A DNA stretch of 64,000 bases from Bacillota bacterium (GTDB lineage: Bacteria > Bacillota > Clostridia > Lachnospirales > Anaerotignaceae), in contig JAHZDZ010000006.1 of assembly GCA_019422105.1 (NCBI GenBank), positions 1-64,000 of the forward strand. The letters are read 5' to 3'. How positions within the stretch are numbered: position 1 is the first letter of the stretch; each line of letters begins with the position of its first letter. Both the position numbers and the translations under genes were made by a program. Below the pieces are notes generated by a model. The model worked only from the letters and a program-made list of their open reading frames with translations, ran no database searches and had not been told where the DNA came from. Shown here one piece after another: positions 24,990 through 32,340 of this stretch.

Positions 24990-25964
24990 TTATAATACAT
25001 GGAACACGTTTTTCGCCGGCGCTCCTCCAATTTCTTTTAAAGTATCTGCATCGACAATTTCAACAGTGCCATCTTTTTTTACTATCCTGTATTTATTGAT
25101 GGGTTCCCCATCCAGGTTGTAGGCGGAGTTGGTGAAGTCCTCCACTACCGCTACCCTATCGCCTGTTCTTTTGTCTATCATTTCTTTTATAATGAACATG
25201 CCCCACTCATTGTTCCAGTAATAATTCTTTTCCACCACTTTGTTGTTTTTCACAATGAAGCTTTCGTCCTCCGGTATGTTTTTGGCATCGGTATCCTCCG
25301 ATTCACTGTAGGCCTGATTTTCCTTCAGGTGCAGAACAGGGTTATTGCCGCTGTCCCAGTTGGGCTCACTTTCCTGCGTTACCCTCTTCCATAGTATTTC
25401 CCCCTGACTATCCCACAGCTCGTTCCAGGAGGATTTTATATTCTGAGGCACGCTCAGTATATTATAAAAAACCTCGTTTTCTTCATCCCATGCATAACCC
25501 CTGTAGAATGAGCTTTCCTCAAAAGCTCCTATTTTTTGATTCGCCCTTTCGGTCAGTATCAGTACATTTCTTCCCAGGTCCTTCACAGGGATAAACTGGA
25601 TATCGGACACATCAAAAAAGGAGCCCACATCGCTGACGTATTCATAAATCTCGCCCTGGGGGGTGTATGCGGCGACTATGGTGTTCTTCGGACCGAATTT
25701 GACAGAAACAATAGCCTCCTTTGCCCCATCCAATAATACATCTCCGTAGTAGACTGTCACTGTCTCCGCGTCGGTGTGAGAGAAGTCGCCGTTTCTGCCG
25801 GTGGAGTCCAGTACCTTTTGTGTAATACTGCTTTTGTGCGGTTCTACATTTGGGTTGTTCAGCTCCTCCTGTGTCAAGCCTTTTGACACGCCATATATTT
25901 TAGCGGTGAAGCCGGCAACCATGATACAAAGCGCCAGAGCCGCGCTGATCCATTTTCTTTTCAT
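24990..25964 (-). CDS. Hypothetical secreted protein, 324 aa
   Basis: I do not recognise this protein. It starts MKRKWISAALALCIMVAGFT, a signal peptide or membrane anchor, preceded by a strong GGGGAGGG site. The mature part (about 300 aa) is acidic, rich in Trp, Tyr and Asn, with no Cys outside the signal and many beta-prone stretches (DAETVTVYYGDVLLDGAKEA; KYRIVKKDGTVEIVDADTLK). This suggests a folded extracellular beta protein. A stretch like VYYGDVLLDGAKEAIVSVKFG hints at FG-GAP-like or lipoprotein-type stress sensors, but that is weak. It is monocistronic, convergent with pspC. Confidence 0.75.
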   Translation of the reverse strand: MKRKWISAALALCIMVAGFTAKIYGVSKGLTQEELNNPNVEPHKSSITQKVLDSTGRNGDFSHTDAETVTVYYGDVLLDGAKEAIVSVKFGPKNTIVAAYTPQGEIYEYVSDVGSFFDVSDIQFIPVKDLGRNVLILTERANQKIGAFEESSFYRGYAWDEENEVFYNILSVPQNIKSSWNELWDSQGEILWKRVTQESEPNWDSGNNPVLHLKENQAYSESEDTDAKNIPEDESFIVKNNKVVEKNYYWNNEWGMFIIKEMIDKRTGDRVAVVEDFTNSAYNLDGEPINKYRIVKKDGTVEIVDADTLKEIGGAPAKNVFHVL

Positions 25965-26036
25965 GCCAATCCCTCCCCATAAACAATATATATGCGCTCT
26001 ATTCTTCTTTTATTTAGAAAACGGCCTGAAAACAAA

Positions 26037-26064
26037 AAAAGCCCTCTTCCAAAAGGAGAGGGAG
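26037..26064 (-). terminator. Terminator of the queL-queT operon
   Basis: On the minus strand CCCTCTCC pairs with GGAAGAGGG around TTTT, followed by a T7 run. It is also one end of the MITE-like element. Confidence 0.75.
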
Positions 26065-26213
26065 TTAGATTGCCGATGAATCTTTTTTGGGCCTTTACAC
26101 GAACCTGCTCGCTTATGCACCCGGGTTTCTATGGGGACAAGGTAAAGCACTCCGCAGAGTTCCCAAAATTCGATTGTTTGCACATGAACCCCCTCTCTAA
26201 AAAAAGAGGGGCG
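26037..26213. mobile_element. MITE-like element with hairpin terminal inverted repeats
   Basis: The left end (CCCTCTTCCAAAAGGAGAGG then GAGTT) and the reverse complement of the right end (CCCCTCTTTTTTTAGAGAGG then GGGTT) are similar, and each folds into its own hairpin. The 125 bases between have no coding potential in either strand. The short reading frame across it (25992-26252) has no ribosome binding site. No target duplication is obvious. The identification as a non-autonomous element is inference. Confidence 0.5.
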
Positions 26214-26220
26214 GCGTGCA

Positions 26221-26733
26221 CTACATTTTTTTTACTTTTAAAAGCTCCATAAGCCTGGCGTTTTTTAAAATTGTTTTAAAGAGGGGGTATCCCAACACAG
26301 TCACGACTGCAAATTCTCCCGCCATAACCGTAACGGTGGTATACAATAACGGAATATGATAGATAATACTCAGTTCAATTCCCACCAGTACACAAAAAAG
26401 CGTAGGCCAAAGGGTAGCAGTAAAAAGACTTTTGGTGCGTGTTATAAAAAGAACGGAAAAAAAGGTTCCCGCAGTTCCTACTATAAGGTCAATCACTCCC
26501 AAGGGGCTGAAAAGATTTGCCAGAGCACAGCCTAAAATCAGTCCTGGCCCGTAAACTGAATCGATAAAAGCCAGAAGAACAAAAACCTCTGATATGCGAA
26601 ACTGTACCGGTCCATAGGCAAAAGGGGAGATCATCAGTGTCGCCGCCATATACAGGGCGGCTGTGATGCCGGTCAGAGCAATTGTGCGGGCGCTTATTCT
26701 CTGTTTTTTCATAAAGGCGTTTCCTTCCTTCAT
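26221..26733 (-). CDS. queT: QueT-family queuosine precursor transporter (ECF substrate-binding subunit)
   Basis: A 170-aa protein with about 5-6 membrane segments. The motifs ARTIALTGITAALYMAATLMISPFAYGPVQFRISEVFVLLAF and GLILGCALANLFSPLGVIDLIVGT match the QueT S component, which works with the shared ECF energy-coupling module to import preQ0, preQ1 or related bases. The start codon overlaps the queL-like stop (ATGA), with GGGAGGTG 7 bases upstream; a second Met 7 codons in is an alternative. The preQ1 riboswitch upstream supports the substrate assignment. Confidence 0.9.
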   Translation of the reverse strand: MKEGNAFMKKQRISARTIALTGITAALYMAATLMISPFAYGPVQFRISEVFVLLAFIDSVYGPGLILGCALANLFSPLGVIDLIVGTAGTFFSVLFITRTKSLFTATLWPTLFCVLVGIELSIIYHIPLLYTTVTVMAGEFAVVTVLGYPLFKTILKNARLMELLKVKKM

Positions 26734-27437
26734 GCTAAGTCACCTCCCACGCCGAAATCTGTATTGTTCCACAATACTTCATATCTTGGGTCTTTATCAA
26801 GATAACCGTAATTATCCTTAAACCATGCAATCAGTTTTGGATCTGCCTGGATTTTCGTTGTATTATCGACGTAGATGTTGATACAGCCATGTGGGAAATA
26901 AGACGTTAAATATTCCATATCCCTCTGAAGCATTTCCTTTGTCTGACCCTGTACACCTGCCATAAGACAGACGGAATCAAAGTAATGGCGTACTTCCTCA
27001 GGCCCCTTTATCACAAAGCCCTTGTTGAGGACCTCGGTCCGAAAGGTATTGTCAAAGGTTTCCAGACCGCATTTAAACATAATTGGAACGCCAAAGTATT
27101 CTCTGATTTCCTGAAGCCTGTGACGATAGCCCCAATAGCTCTCGAAAAAAAGCTTCTGTATACCTTTTAACCGCACCAGACTTCTGATTTCTGATAGAGT
27201 TTCTTTTGGAAGCTCAAAAACGCTGCCGGAATTGATGACTTCCAGGACACCAAACTGTCCCGTCACATTTTGGAGCACCTCATGGTTAAAAGCGGTCATT
27301 TCTGCCTCCAGGGTGCTGTTGTCATTCGTATAATCACAGAAAGCACATCTGCCCCAAATACAGGGAAATCCCTTCAACAGGACAATTTCCCTTTTGTTTT
27401 TTGCCTCCACAGTACTGTAGCGGATCATATCGCTCAT
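26730..27437 (-). CDS. queL: Radical SAM protein, probable queuine lyase (QueL-like)
   Basis: The protein has 235 aa, starting at MSDMIRYSTVEAKN because GGGAGG lies 8 bases upstream. The cluster motif is CIWGRCAFC (about residues 27-35), that is C-x4-C-x2-C rather than the usual C-x3-C-x2-C. The family identity rests on FPCIWGRCAFCDYTNDN, INSGSVFELPKETLSEIRSLV and the tail YEVLWNNTDFGVGGDLA. QueL cleaves queuine to regenerate preQ1 in Clostridioides difficile-type salvage. Placement in one operon with queT (4-base overlap) and under a preQ1 riboswitch strongly supports a queuosine role. The exact reaction is by family analogy, not proven here. Confidence 0.75.
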   Translation of the reverse strand: MSDMIRYSTVEAKNKREIVLLKGFPCIWGRCAFCDYTNDNSTLEAEMTAFNHEVLQNVTGQFGVLEVINSGSVFELPKETLSEIRSLVRLKGIQKLFFESYWGYRHRLQEIREYFGVPIMFKCGLETFDNTFRTEVLNKGFVIKGPEEVRHYFDSVCLMAGVQGQTKEMLQRDMEYLTSYFPHGCINIYVDNTTKIQADPKLIAWFKDNYGYLDKDPRYEVLWNNTDFGVGGDLA

Positions 27438-27445
27438 TTTAAATT

Positions 27446-27492
27446 CCTCCCTGTTTTTTATTTTAGAGATGGTTAGGCAAGGAACATCTCTA
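27446..27492 (-). promoter_or_regulatory. preQ1 class I riboswitch before queL-queT
   Basis: On the minus strand AGAGATG (27491-27485) pairs with CATCTCT (27471-27465), closing a 13-base C/U-rich loop (TTCCTTGCCTAAC). An A-rich tail (AAAATAAAAAACA) then leads into GGGAGG. This is the preQ1-I H-type pseudoknot layout; the loop UUCC can pair with the GGGAGG ribosome binding site itself, giving translational control. It ends 8 bases before the start codon. Confidence 0.75.
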
Positions 27493-27521
27493 TTATTCAT
27501 ATTGTTTTTTGTCCACAACAG

Positions 27522-27560
27522 GCAGACAAAAAAATAACGCTTCCCTTTCCAAGCGTCTGC
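27522..27560 (-). promoter_or_regulatory. Terminator-like nested hairpin in the queL-queT leader
   Basis: On the minus strand ACGCTT pairs with AAGCGT around GGAAAGGG, followed by TTATTTTTTT. An outer GCAGAC/GTCTGC pair encloses both. It lies between the promoter (27595-27623) and the preQ1 aptamer, so it may be an attenuator or part of a second sensor. Confidence 0.6.
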
Positions 27561-27568
27561 AATGCCTA

Positions 27569-27597
27569 TTGCAAATTCAGAAATTATTTAATATAGT
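27569..27597 (+). promoter_or_regulatory. Promoter of the DAHP synthase gene at 27686
   Basis: TTGCAA at 27569-27574, 17-base spacer, TATAGT at 27592-27597. Its -10 overlaps the -10 of the divergent queL promoter within the palindrome ATAGTATACTAT. Confidence 0.65.
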
Positions 27598-27623
27598 ATA
27601 CTATGAAAGAAAAGTAAGGTCAA
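27595..27623 (-). promoter_or_regulatory. Promoter of the queL-queT operon
   Basis: On the minus strand TTGACC (27623-27618), 17-base spacer, TATACT (27600-27595). The leader would be about 150 nt, carrying the nested hairpin and the preQ1 aptamer. Confidence 0.8.
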
Positions 27624-27685
27624 TCCATTATAGAGGGATTTCAACAGTAAAAACTGTAATTTGGGAATAGAAAGGATTGTTGGGG

Positions 27686-28714
27686 ATGAGCTATAAGTAT
27701 GTACAAAAAATTCCGTCGCCGGAGGAGATGATGGCGGAAGTATCTATGAGTCCGGCGCTGAAAAAAATGAAGGCTGAGAGGGACAGAGAGCTGAAAAATG
27801 TCATAGAGGGAAAAAGTGACAAATTTTTGGTTATTGTCGGTCCCTGTTCTGCCAGTGATGAGGATGCTGTGTGCGATTATGTGTCCCGTCTGGCAAAGCT
27901 GAACGAAAAAGTGAAGGACAAGCTTTTTATTGTGCCGAGAATTTATACCAATAAGCCGCGTACCACAGGAGAGGGCTATAAGGGCATGCTCCATCAGCCG
28001 GATCCGGAAAAGGAAACGAATATTTACGAGGGTATCCGCGCATTGCGCAAAATGCATATCAGGGCCATGAAGGAATCGGATTTGACGGCGGCGGATGAGA
28101 TGCTTTATCCTGAAAATCTGGTATATGTGGAGGATATATTAACCTATATTGCCATAGGCGCCCGCTCTGTGGAAAACCAGCAGCACCGTCTTGTCAGCAG
28201 CGGCATTGATGTGCCTGTCGGCATGAAAAACCCTACCAGCGGCGATTTTTCTGTTATGCTCAATTCCATCCATGCGGCACAGCTAAGCCATACCTTTCTC
28301 TACCGTGACCATGAAATTGCCACCAGCGGCAATCCTCTGGCCCATGCTGTTTTAAGGGGCTCGGTGAATAAGCACGGACAGAGTATACCAAATTATCACT
28401 ATGAGGATATGATATTATTGTGCCAGATGTATCAGGAGCAGAAGCTGGCCAATCCGGTTATTATTGTGGATGTGAACCATGCCAATTCAAGAAAAATATT
28501 CTCTGAGCAGCCAAGAATAGTTTCAGAAATACTGCACAGCCGTTCTTTAAACGATACTCTTCATAAAATGGTGAGAGGCGTTATGATAGAAAGCTTTATT
28601 GAGGAAGGAAACCAGAAGGTTTCTGAGCATATTTACGGGAAATCCATCACAGACGGCTGTCTTGGCTGGAGTGATACGGAAAAGCTCATTGATTATATCG
28701 CGGAGCATGCATAG
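27686..28714 (+). CDS. 3-deoxy-7-phosphoheptulonate synthase, AroG-type (class I-alpha)
   Basis: A 342-aa enzyme condensing phosphoenolpyruvate and erythrose 4-phosphate, the first step of the shikimate pathway. The ATG at 27686 is chosen (AAAGGA upstream); a TTG 9 bases earlier is possible. Active-site signatures: FLVIVGPCSASDEDAV, RIYTNKPRTTGEGYKGMLHQPD (PEP/metal binding Lys and Arg), GARSVENQQHR and IIVDVNHANS. The N-terminal 60-residue extension is short compared with enteric AroG but present. It is a different subtype from the DAHP synthase at 30208, 1.5 kb away. It is transcribed alone, with a terminator at 28748. Confidence 0.95.
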   Translation: MSYKYVQKIPSPEEMMAEVSMSPALKKMKAERDRELKNVIEGKSDKFLVIVGPCSASDEDAVCDYVSRLAKLNEKVKDKLFIVPRIYTNKPRTTGEGYKGMLHQPDPEKETNIYEGIRALRKMHIRAMKESDLTAADEMLYPENLVYVEDILTYIAIGARSVENQQHRLVSSGIDVPVGMKNPTSGDFSVMLNSIHAAQLSHTFLYRDHEIATSGNPLAHAVLRGSVNKHGQSIPNYHYEDMILLCQMYQEQKLANPVIIVDVNHANSRKIFSEQPRIVSEILHSRSLNDTLHKMVRGVMIESFIEEGNQKVSEHIYGKSITDGCLGWSDTEKLIDYIAEHA

Positions 28715-28747
28715 GAGAAAACATATCATTCGAGAGAAAAATAAAAT

Positions 28748-28784
28748 CAGCGCCGTCTCCATAAGGGAGGGGCGCTGGTTTTTT
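28748..28784. terminator. Bidirectional terminator between DAHP synthase and cation exporter
   Basis: CAGCGCC pairs with GGCGCTG, with T runs on both strands. It serves the plus-strand DAHP synthase and the minus-strand CDF gene, whose stop codon it touches. Confidence 0.88.
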
Positions 28785-29949
28785 ATAGATAGCTTCTGTC
28801 AAAATTGATAACAGTAAAGTAGGATTCGTTTAGTTTCTTTACTTCTGTATCAATGCTTTTTTTCAGCAGAGTGTTTTTTTCCTTATAGTGATAAGGCACT
28901 ACCACATCAAATATAATGTTGGTGTGGGTTGGACCCGGGACGATTCTCAAATCGTGTATGGACATATCGGCATCTATCTCCTTCACAATGTCAGTCAGCT
29001 TGGATTTCAGATAAATGACTTCGCTGTTGTCCTTCTCCACCGGATCGAAATGGATGACAAAGGGCATATGCAGCTTCTCTTCAATTTGCCGTTCCACATT
29101 ATCTATGGCGTCGTGGGCCTCCATTACCGGCAAATCCGCAGATATTTCAGCATGGGCGCTGCCCATGACTCTTCCCGGACCATAATCGTGAATGACCAAA
29201 TCATGAATGCCGTCTATGATGTCACAGCTCAGGATTGTGGTTTCGATTTCCTTTACAAGGTCAGGATCGGGGGATTTTCCCAATAGGGGACTCACAGTGT
29301 CCTTGGCAATTCCATAACCGTTATACAGTATAAATGCGCCTACCAGAATACCAAGATAACCGTCTACCTCGATGGGCACAAACAGTGAAATCAAAATTCC
29401 GAGGGTTGTGGCGCCTGTGGAGATACAGTCGCTGAGACTGTCTGCCGCCGCCGCTTTCATGGTCTGGGAATGTATTTTATCTCCAAGCTTTGTGTTAAAT
29501 GTTGCCATCCACAGCTTGACCAGTATGGACAATACCAGTATAGCAACCGTTAAGGCGCTGAAATGTACTGAGGAGGGGTGCAGTATTTTTTCGGCGGAGC
29601 TTTTCAATATCTCAACACCTACCATTAATATGAAAAAGGTGATAATCATTCCGCTGATGTACTCAATGCGGCCATGACCAAAGGGATGATCCTCATCCGC
29701 AGGCTGAGATGCCATTTTAAACCCGATGAATGTCACAACACAGCTTCCCACGTCAGACAGGTTATTGAAAGCGTCCGCTGTGATTGCGATAGATTTTGTT
29801 GCGGTGCCCAATATAAATTTTACGGCAAAAAGCAAAATATTACATGCCATACCTACAAAGCTGCTCAAAACACCGTATTTTTCCCTTACCTGTACACTGT
29901 TTATGTTTTCGTTATCCCGAATAAAGCGTTTTATCAAAAAATCCGTCAT
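28783..29949 (-). CDS. Cation diffusion facilitator transporter, Mn-type features
   Basis: The protein has 388 aa, starting at MTDFLIKRFIRDN (GGGAG upstream); an upstream in-frame Met has no site. Six membrane segments are followed by a long cytoplasmic domain (about 215-388). Transport-site residues are AFNNLSD in helix 2 and ADSLSD in helix 5, that is Asn/Asp rather than the His-Asp of zinc exporters, a pattern reported for manganese-exporting family members (MntE/MneP type). The C-terminal domain contains HDLVIHDYGPG and AHAEISADLP with likely regulatory metal ligands. Metal specificity is inference. It sits between the two DAHP synthase genes on the opposite strand. Confidence 0.88.
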   Translation of the reverse strand: MTDFLIKRFIRDNENINSVQVREKYGVLSSFVGMACNILLFAVKFILGTATKSIAITADAFNNLSDVGSCVVTFIGFKMASQPADEDHPFGHGRIEYISGMIITFFILMVGVEILKSSAEKILHPSSVHFSALTVAILVLSILVKLWMATFNTKLGDKIHSQTMKAAAADSLSDCISTGATTLGILISLFVPIEVDGYLGILVGAFILYNGYGIAKDTVSPLLGKSPDPDLVKEIETTILSCDIIDGIHDLVIHDYGPGRVMGSAHAEISADLPVMEAHDAIDNVERQIEEKLHMPFVIHFDPVEKDNSEVIYLKSKLTDIVKEIDADMSIHDLRIVPGPTHTNIIFDVVVPYHYKEKNTLLKKSIDTEVKKLNESYFTVINFDRSYL

Positions 29950-30106
29950 AACCCCATTACTCCCTCTGCCTTTTCCGTGTTTTTTTCCTTTATTTACGTT
30001 TTTTATCGGATAAAATGGATTATACCCCAAAAAACGCGATTGGACAAGGCTGTTTTATCAAGGCACTTTTACAATTTAAAGTTTTAAACTTTAACGTACT
30101 AAATTA

Positions 30107-30135
30107 TTGACACAACTCTTTTCGGGCGTTACAAT
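30107..30135 (+). promoter_or_regulatory. Promoter of aroF-tyrA-aroA
   Basis: TTGACA at 30107-30112, 17-base spacer, TACAAT at 30130-30135, about 70 bases before the aroF start codon. Confidence 0.85.
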
Positions 30136-30207
30136 ACAGTAAATAAATCTAAAGCCGATTTTCATATTTTGAATAGAGGAGAAAGCTTTTATAAGGGGGA
30201 AAAGAAA

Positions 30208-31221
30208 ATGATAGTAATTATGAAGCAAAACTCAACAGAGGCGAATATACAAAATGTAATAGATACGCTTCACTCTTTGGGACTTGAAGCACATTTAAGC
30301 CGCGGTGAAACCATAACACTGATTGGCGTTGTTGGCGATAAGTCAAAATTTCTGGCAAAAAATCCACAGCTTATGCCGGGCGTGGAGCGGCTTGTTCCTA
30401 TCAGTGAGAGCTACAAGCTGGCGAACAAAAAGTTTAAGACAGAGCCTACTGTGATAGATGTGAGAGGCGTTAAAATCGGCGGGGACAGCTTTGTCATTAT
30501 GGCAGGCCCCTGCGCGGTGGAAAGCAAGGAGCAGCTGATGGAAAGCGCCTTGGCGGCAAAAGCGGGAGGCGCCCAGATTCTCAGGGGCGGCGCATTTAAG
30601 CCCCGTACCTCCCCTTATTCCTTCCAGGGGCTTGAGGCGGAAGGACTGAAATACATGGCGGAGGTGCGGGAGGAAACCGGCATGCCTGTTATCAGCGAGG
30701 TGACAAGTCTGCGCGCCATGGATATGGCGGTGGAGTATGTGGATATTCTTCAGATCGGTGCGAGAAATATGCAGAACTTTGAGCTTTTGAAGGCGGCGGG
30801 AAAAACAAAGCTTCCTGTTCTTTTAAAACGGGGTTTGTCCGCTACTATTGACGAATGGCTAAACGCTGCCGAATACATTATGAGTGAGGGCAATGAGAAC
30901 GTTATTTTATGTGAGCGGGGTATCAGAACCTATGAGACGGCGACAAGAAATACGCTGGATATCAGCGCCATTCCTGTCATTAAGTCAAAATCTCACCTGC
31001 CGATTATTGTTGATCCGAGCCATGCGACGGGTATCCGCGATTTAGTTTCTCCGTTGAGTAAGGCAGCCGCGGCATGCGGCGCAGACGGACTGATGATTGA
31101 GGTACATCCAAATCCCGCCTGTGCTCTTTCAGACGGGCCGCAGTCTTTAAATCCGCCTGATTTCAAACAGCTTTGCGAGGAACTGCGTCCCTTTGTACAT
31201 CTTGCGGGAAGGAAGTTTTAA
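30208..31221 (+). CDS. aroF: 3-deoxy-7-phosphoheptulonate synthase, class I-beta
   Basis: A 337-aa DAHP synthase with an N-terminal ferredoxin-like regulatory domain (about 1-70) before the barrel. The start MIVIMKQNSTEANIQNV has AAGGGGG upstream. Motifs: FVIMAGPCAVESKEQLMES, LRGGAFKPRTSPYSFQG, NFELLKAAGKTKLPVLLKRG and IVDPSHATG. The N-terminal domain in this subtype usually mediates Phe/Tyr feedback. tyrA starts at the base after its stop, so the two are coupled. Confidence 0.96.
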   Translation: MIVIMKQNSTEANIQNVIDTLHSLGLEAHLSRGETITLIGVVGDKSKFLAKNPQLMPGVERLVPISESYKLANKKFKTEPTVIDVRGVKIGGDSFVIMAGPCAVESKEQLMESALAAKAGGAQILRGGAFKPRTSPYSFQGLEAEGLKYMAEVREETGMPVISEVTSLRAMDMAVEYVDILQIGARNMQNFELLKAAGKTKLPVLLKRGLSATIDEWLNAAEYIMSEGNENVILCERGIRTYETATRNTLDISAIPVIKSKSHLPIIVDPSHATGIRDLVSPLSKAAAACGADGLMIEVHPNPACALSDGPQSLNPPDFKQLCEELRPFVHLAGRKF

Positions 31222-32319
31222 ATGTACCAAAAGGTTGGAATTATCGGACTTGGACTGATTGGCGGCTCTCTGGCAAAAGCGCTGAAAAACCGTCTGGATA
31301 TACACAATATTGTGGCGTTTAATCGGCATGATGATGTGTTGAAGGAGGCGTATCAGGAGGGTGTTATCTCGGAATATACAACGGAGGTAAACCATATTTT
31401 TGCCGGCTGTGATATTGTTTTTATCTGTACACCGGTAGACAAAATATTTGAATATACCATAAAGCTTCTGCCCTTTATCAGTAAGGACTGCATTGTGACG
31501 GATGTGGGAAGCACCAAGGGCAGTCTGTATGAAAAAATGGAGACGCTTGGCGACAGGGTTACCTTTATCGGCGGCCACCCTATGACGGGGGCGGAGAGAT
31601 TCCGATACCAGGCGTCCAGGGAGCATCTTTTTGAAAATGCCTACTATATTATGACGCCGGGCAACGGCGTGACGGAGGCGCAGGCAGAGGAATTTAAGAA
31701 TATGATCCTTGCCATTGGAGCCATTCCCATCAATGTTTCCTGCTCGGAGCATGACCGCATTGTTGCCGCTATCAGCCACGTGCCTCATATTATGGCGTCG
31801 GCCCTTGTCAATACGGTAAAAAAGCTGGATGATGAGAAACAGTACATGCACCTTCTGGCGGCCGGCGGCTTCAAGGATGTTACAAGAATCGCGTCCTCAA
31901 GCCCTGATATGTGGGAAAGCATCTGTTTTGAGAATAAAGAGGAGATTTTAAAGGTTTTGACGGCCATGGAGGAAACCGTTTCTGAAATAAAGGCCCGCAT
32001 TGAGGCTGACGACAGCGAAGCGGTTTATTCCTATTTTGACAGCGCCCGTCTTTACAGGGATTCCTTTGCTACCCTGAGCCCGAAAAGCATTGTCAAACGG
32101 TATGAAATTACAGTGGATGTTCTTGACCGCCCCGGCAGCATTGCTATTATTGCGGTACTTTTTTCCAGCAATAATATCAACATCAAAAATATGGGGATTG
32201 TCAACAATCGGGAGCGGGATAACGGCGTACTGTTCTTTTCCTTTGAGTCGGAGGAGGACAGAAAAAAAAGCATCAAATTATTACGGGGCCTTAACTATGA
32301 AGTACAGGTTAAGGAATAA
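31222..32319 (+). CDS. tyrA: Prephenate dehydrogenase with C-terminal ACT domain
   Basis: The protein has 365 aa. The NAD-binding motif GIIGLGLIGGSLAKAL is at residues 5-20. The catalytic region includes IGGHPMTGAERFRYQASREHLFENAYYIMTP and SHVPHIMASALVN. Residues about 295-365 form an ACT domain (EITVDVLDRPGSIAIIAVLFSSNNINIKNMGI), likely the tyrosine sensor. There is no chorismate mutase domain, so this is a stand-alone TyrA. It lies between aroF (0 bases) and aroA (21 bases). Confidence 0.96.
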   Translation: MYQKVGIIGLGLIGGSLAKALKNRLDIHNIVAFNRHDDVLKEAYQEGVISEYTTEVNHIFAGCDIVFICTPVDKIFEYTIKLLPFISKDCIVTDVGSTKGSLYEKMETLGDRVTFIGGHPMTGAERFRYQASREHLFENAYYIMTPGNGVTEAQAEEFKNMILAIGAIPINVSCSEHDRIVAAISHVPHIMASALVNTVKKLDDEKQYMHLLAAGGFKDVTRIASSSPDMWESICFENKEEILKVLTAMEETVSEIKARIEADDSEAVYSYFDSARLYRDSFATLSPKSIVKRYEITVDVLDRPGSIAIIAVLFSSNNINIKNMGIVNNRERDNGVLFFSFESEEDRKKSIKLLRGLNYEVQVKE

Positions 32320-32340
32320 CCAGACAGGCGGTATCATAGT

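Noticed and set aside
25992..26252. 86-codon ORF across the MITE-like element
   Set aside because: Starts inside hairpin sequence without a site and overlaps queT in antisense.
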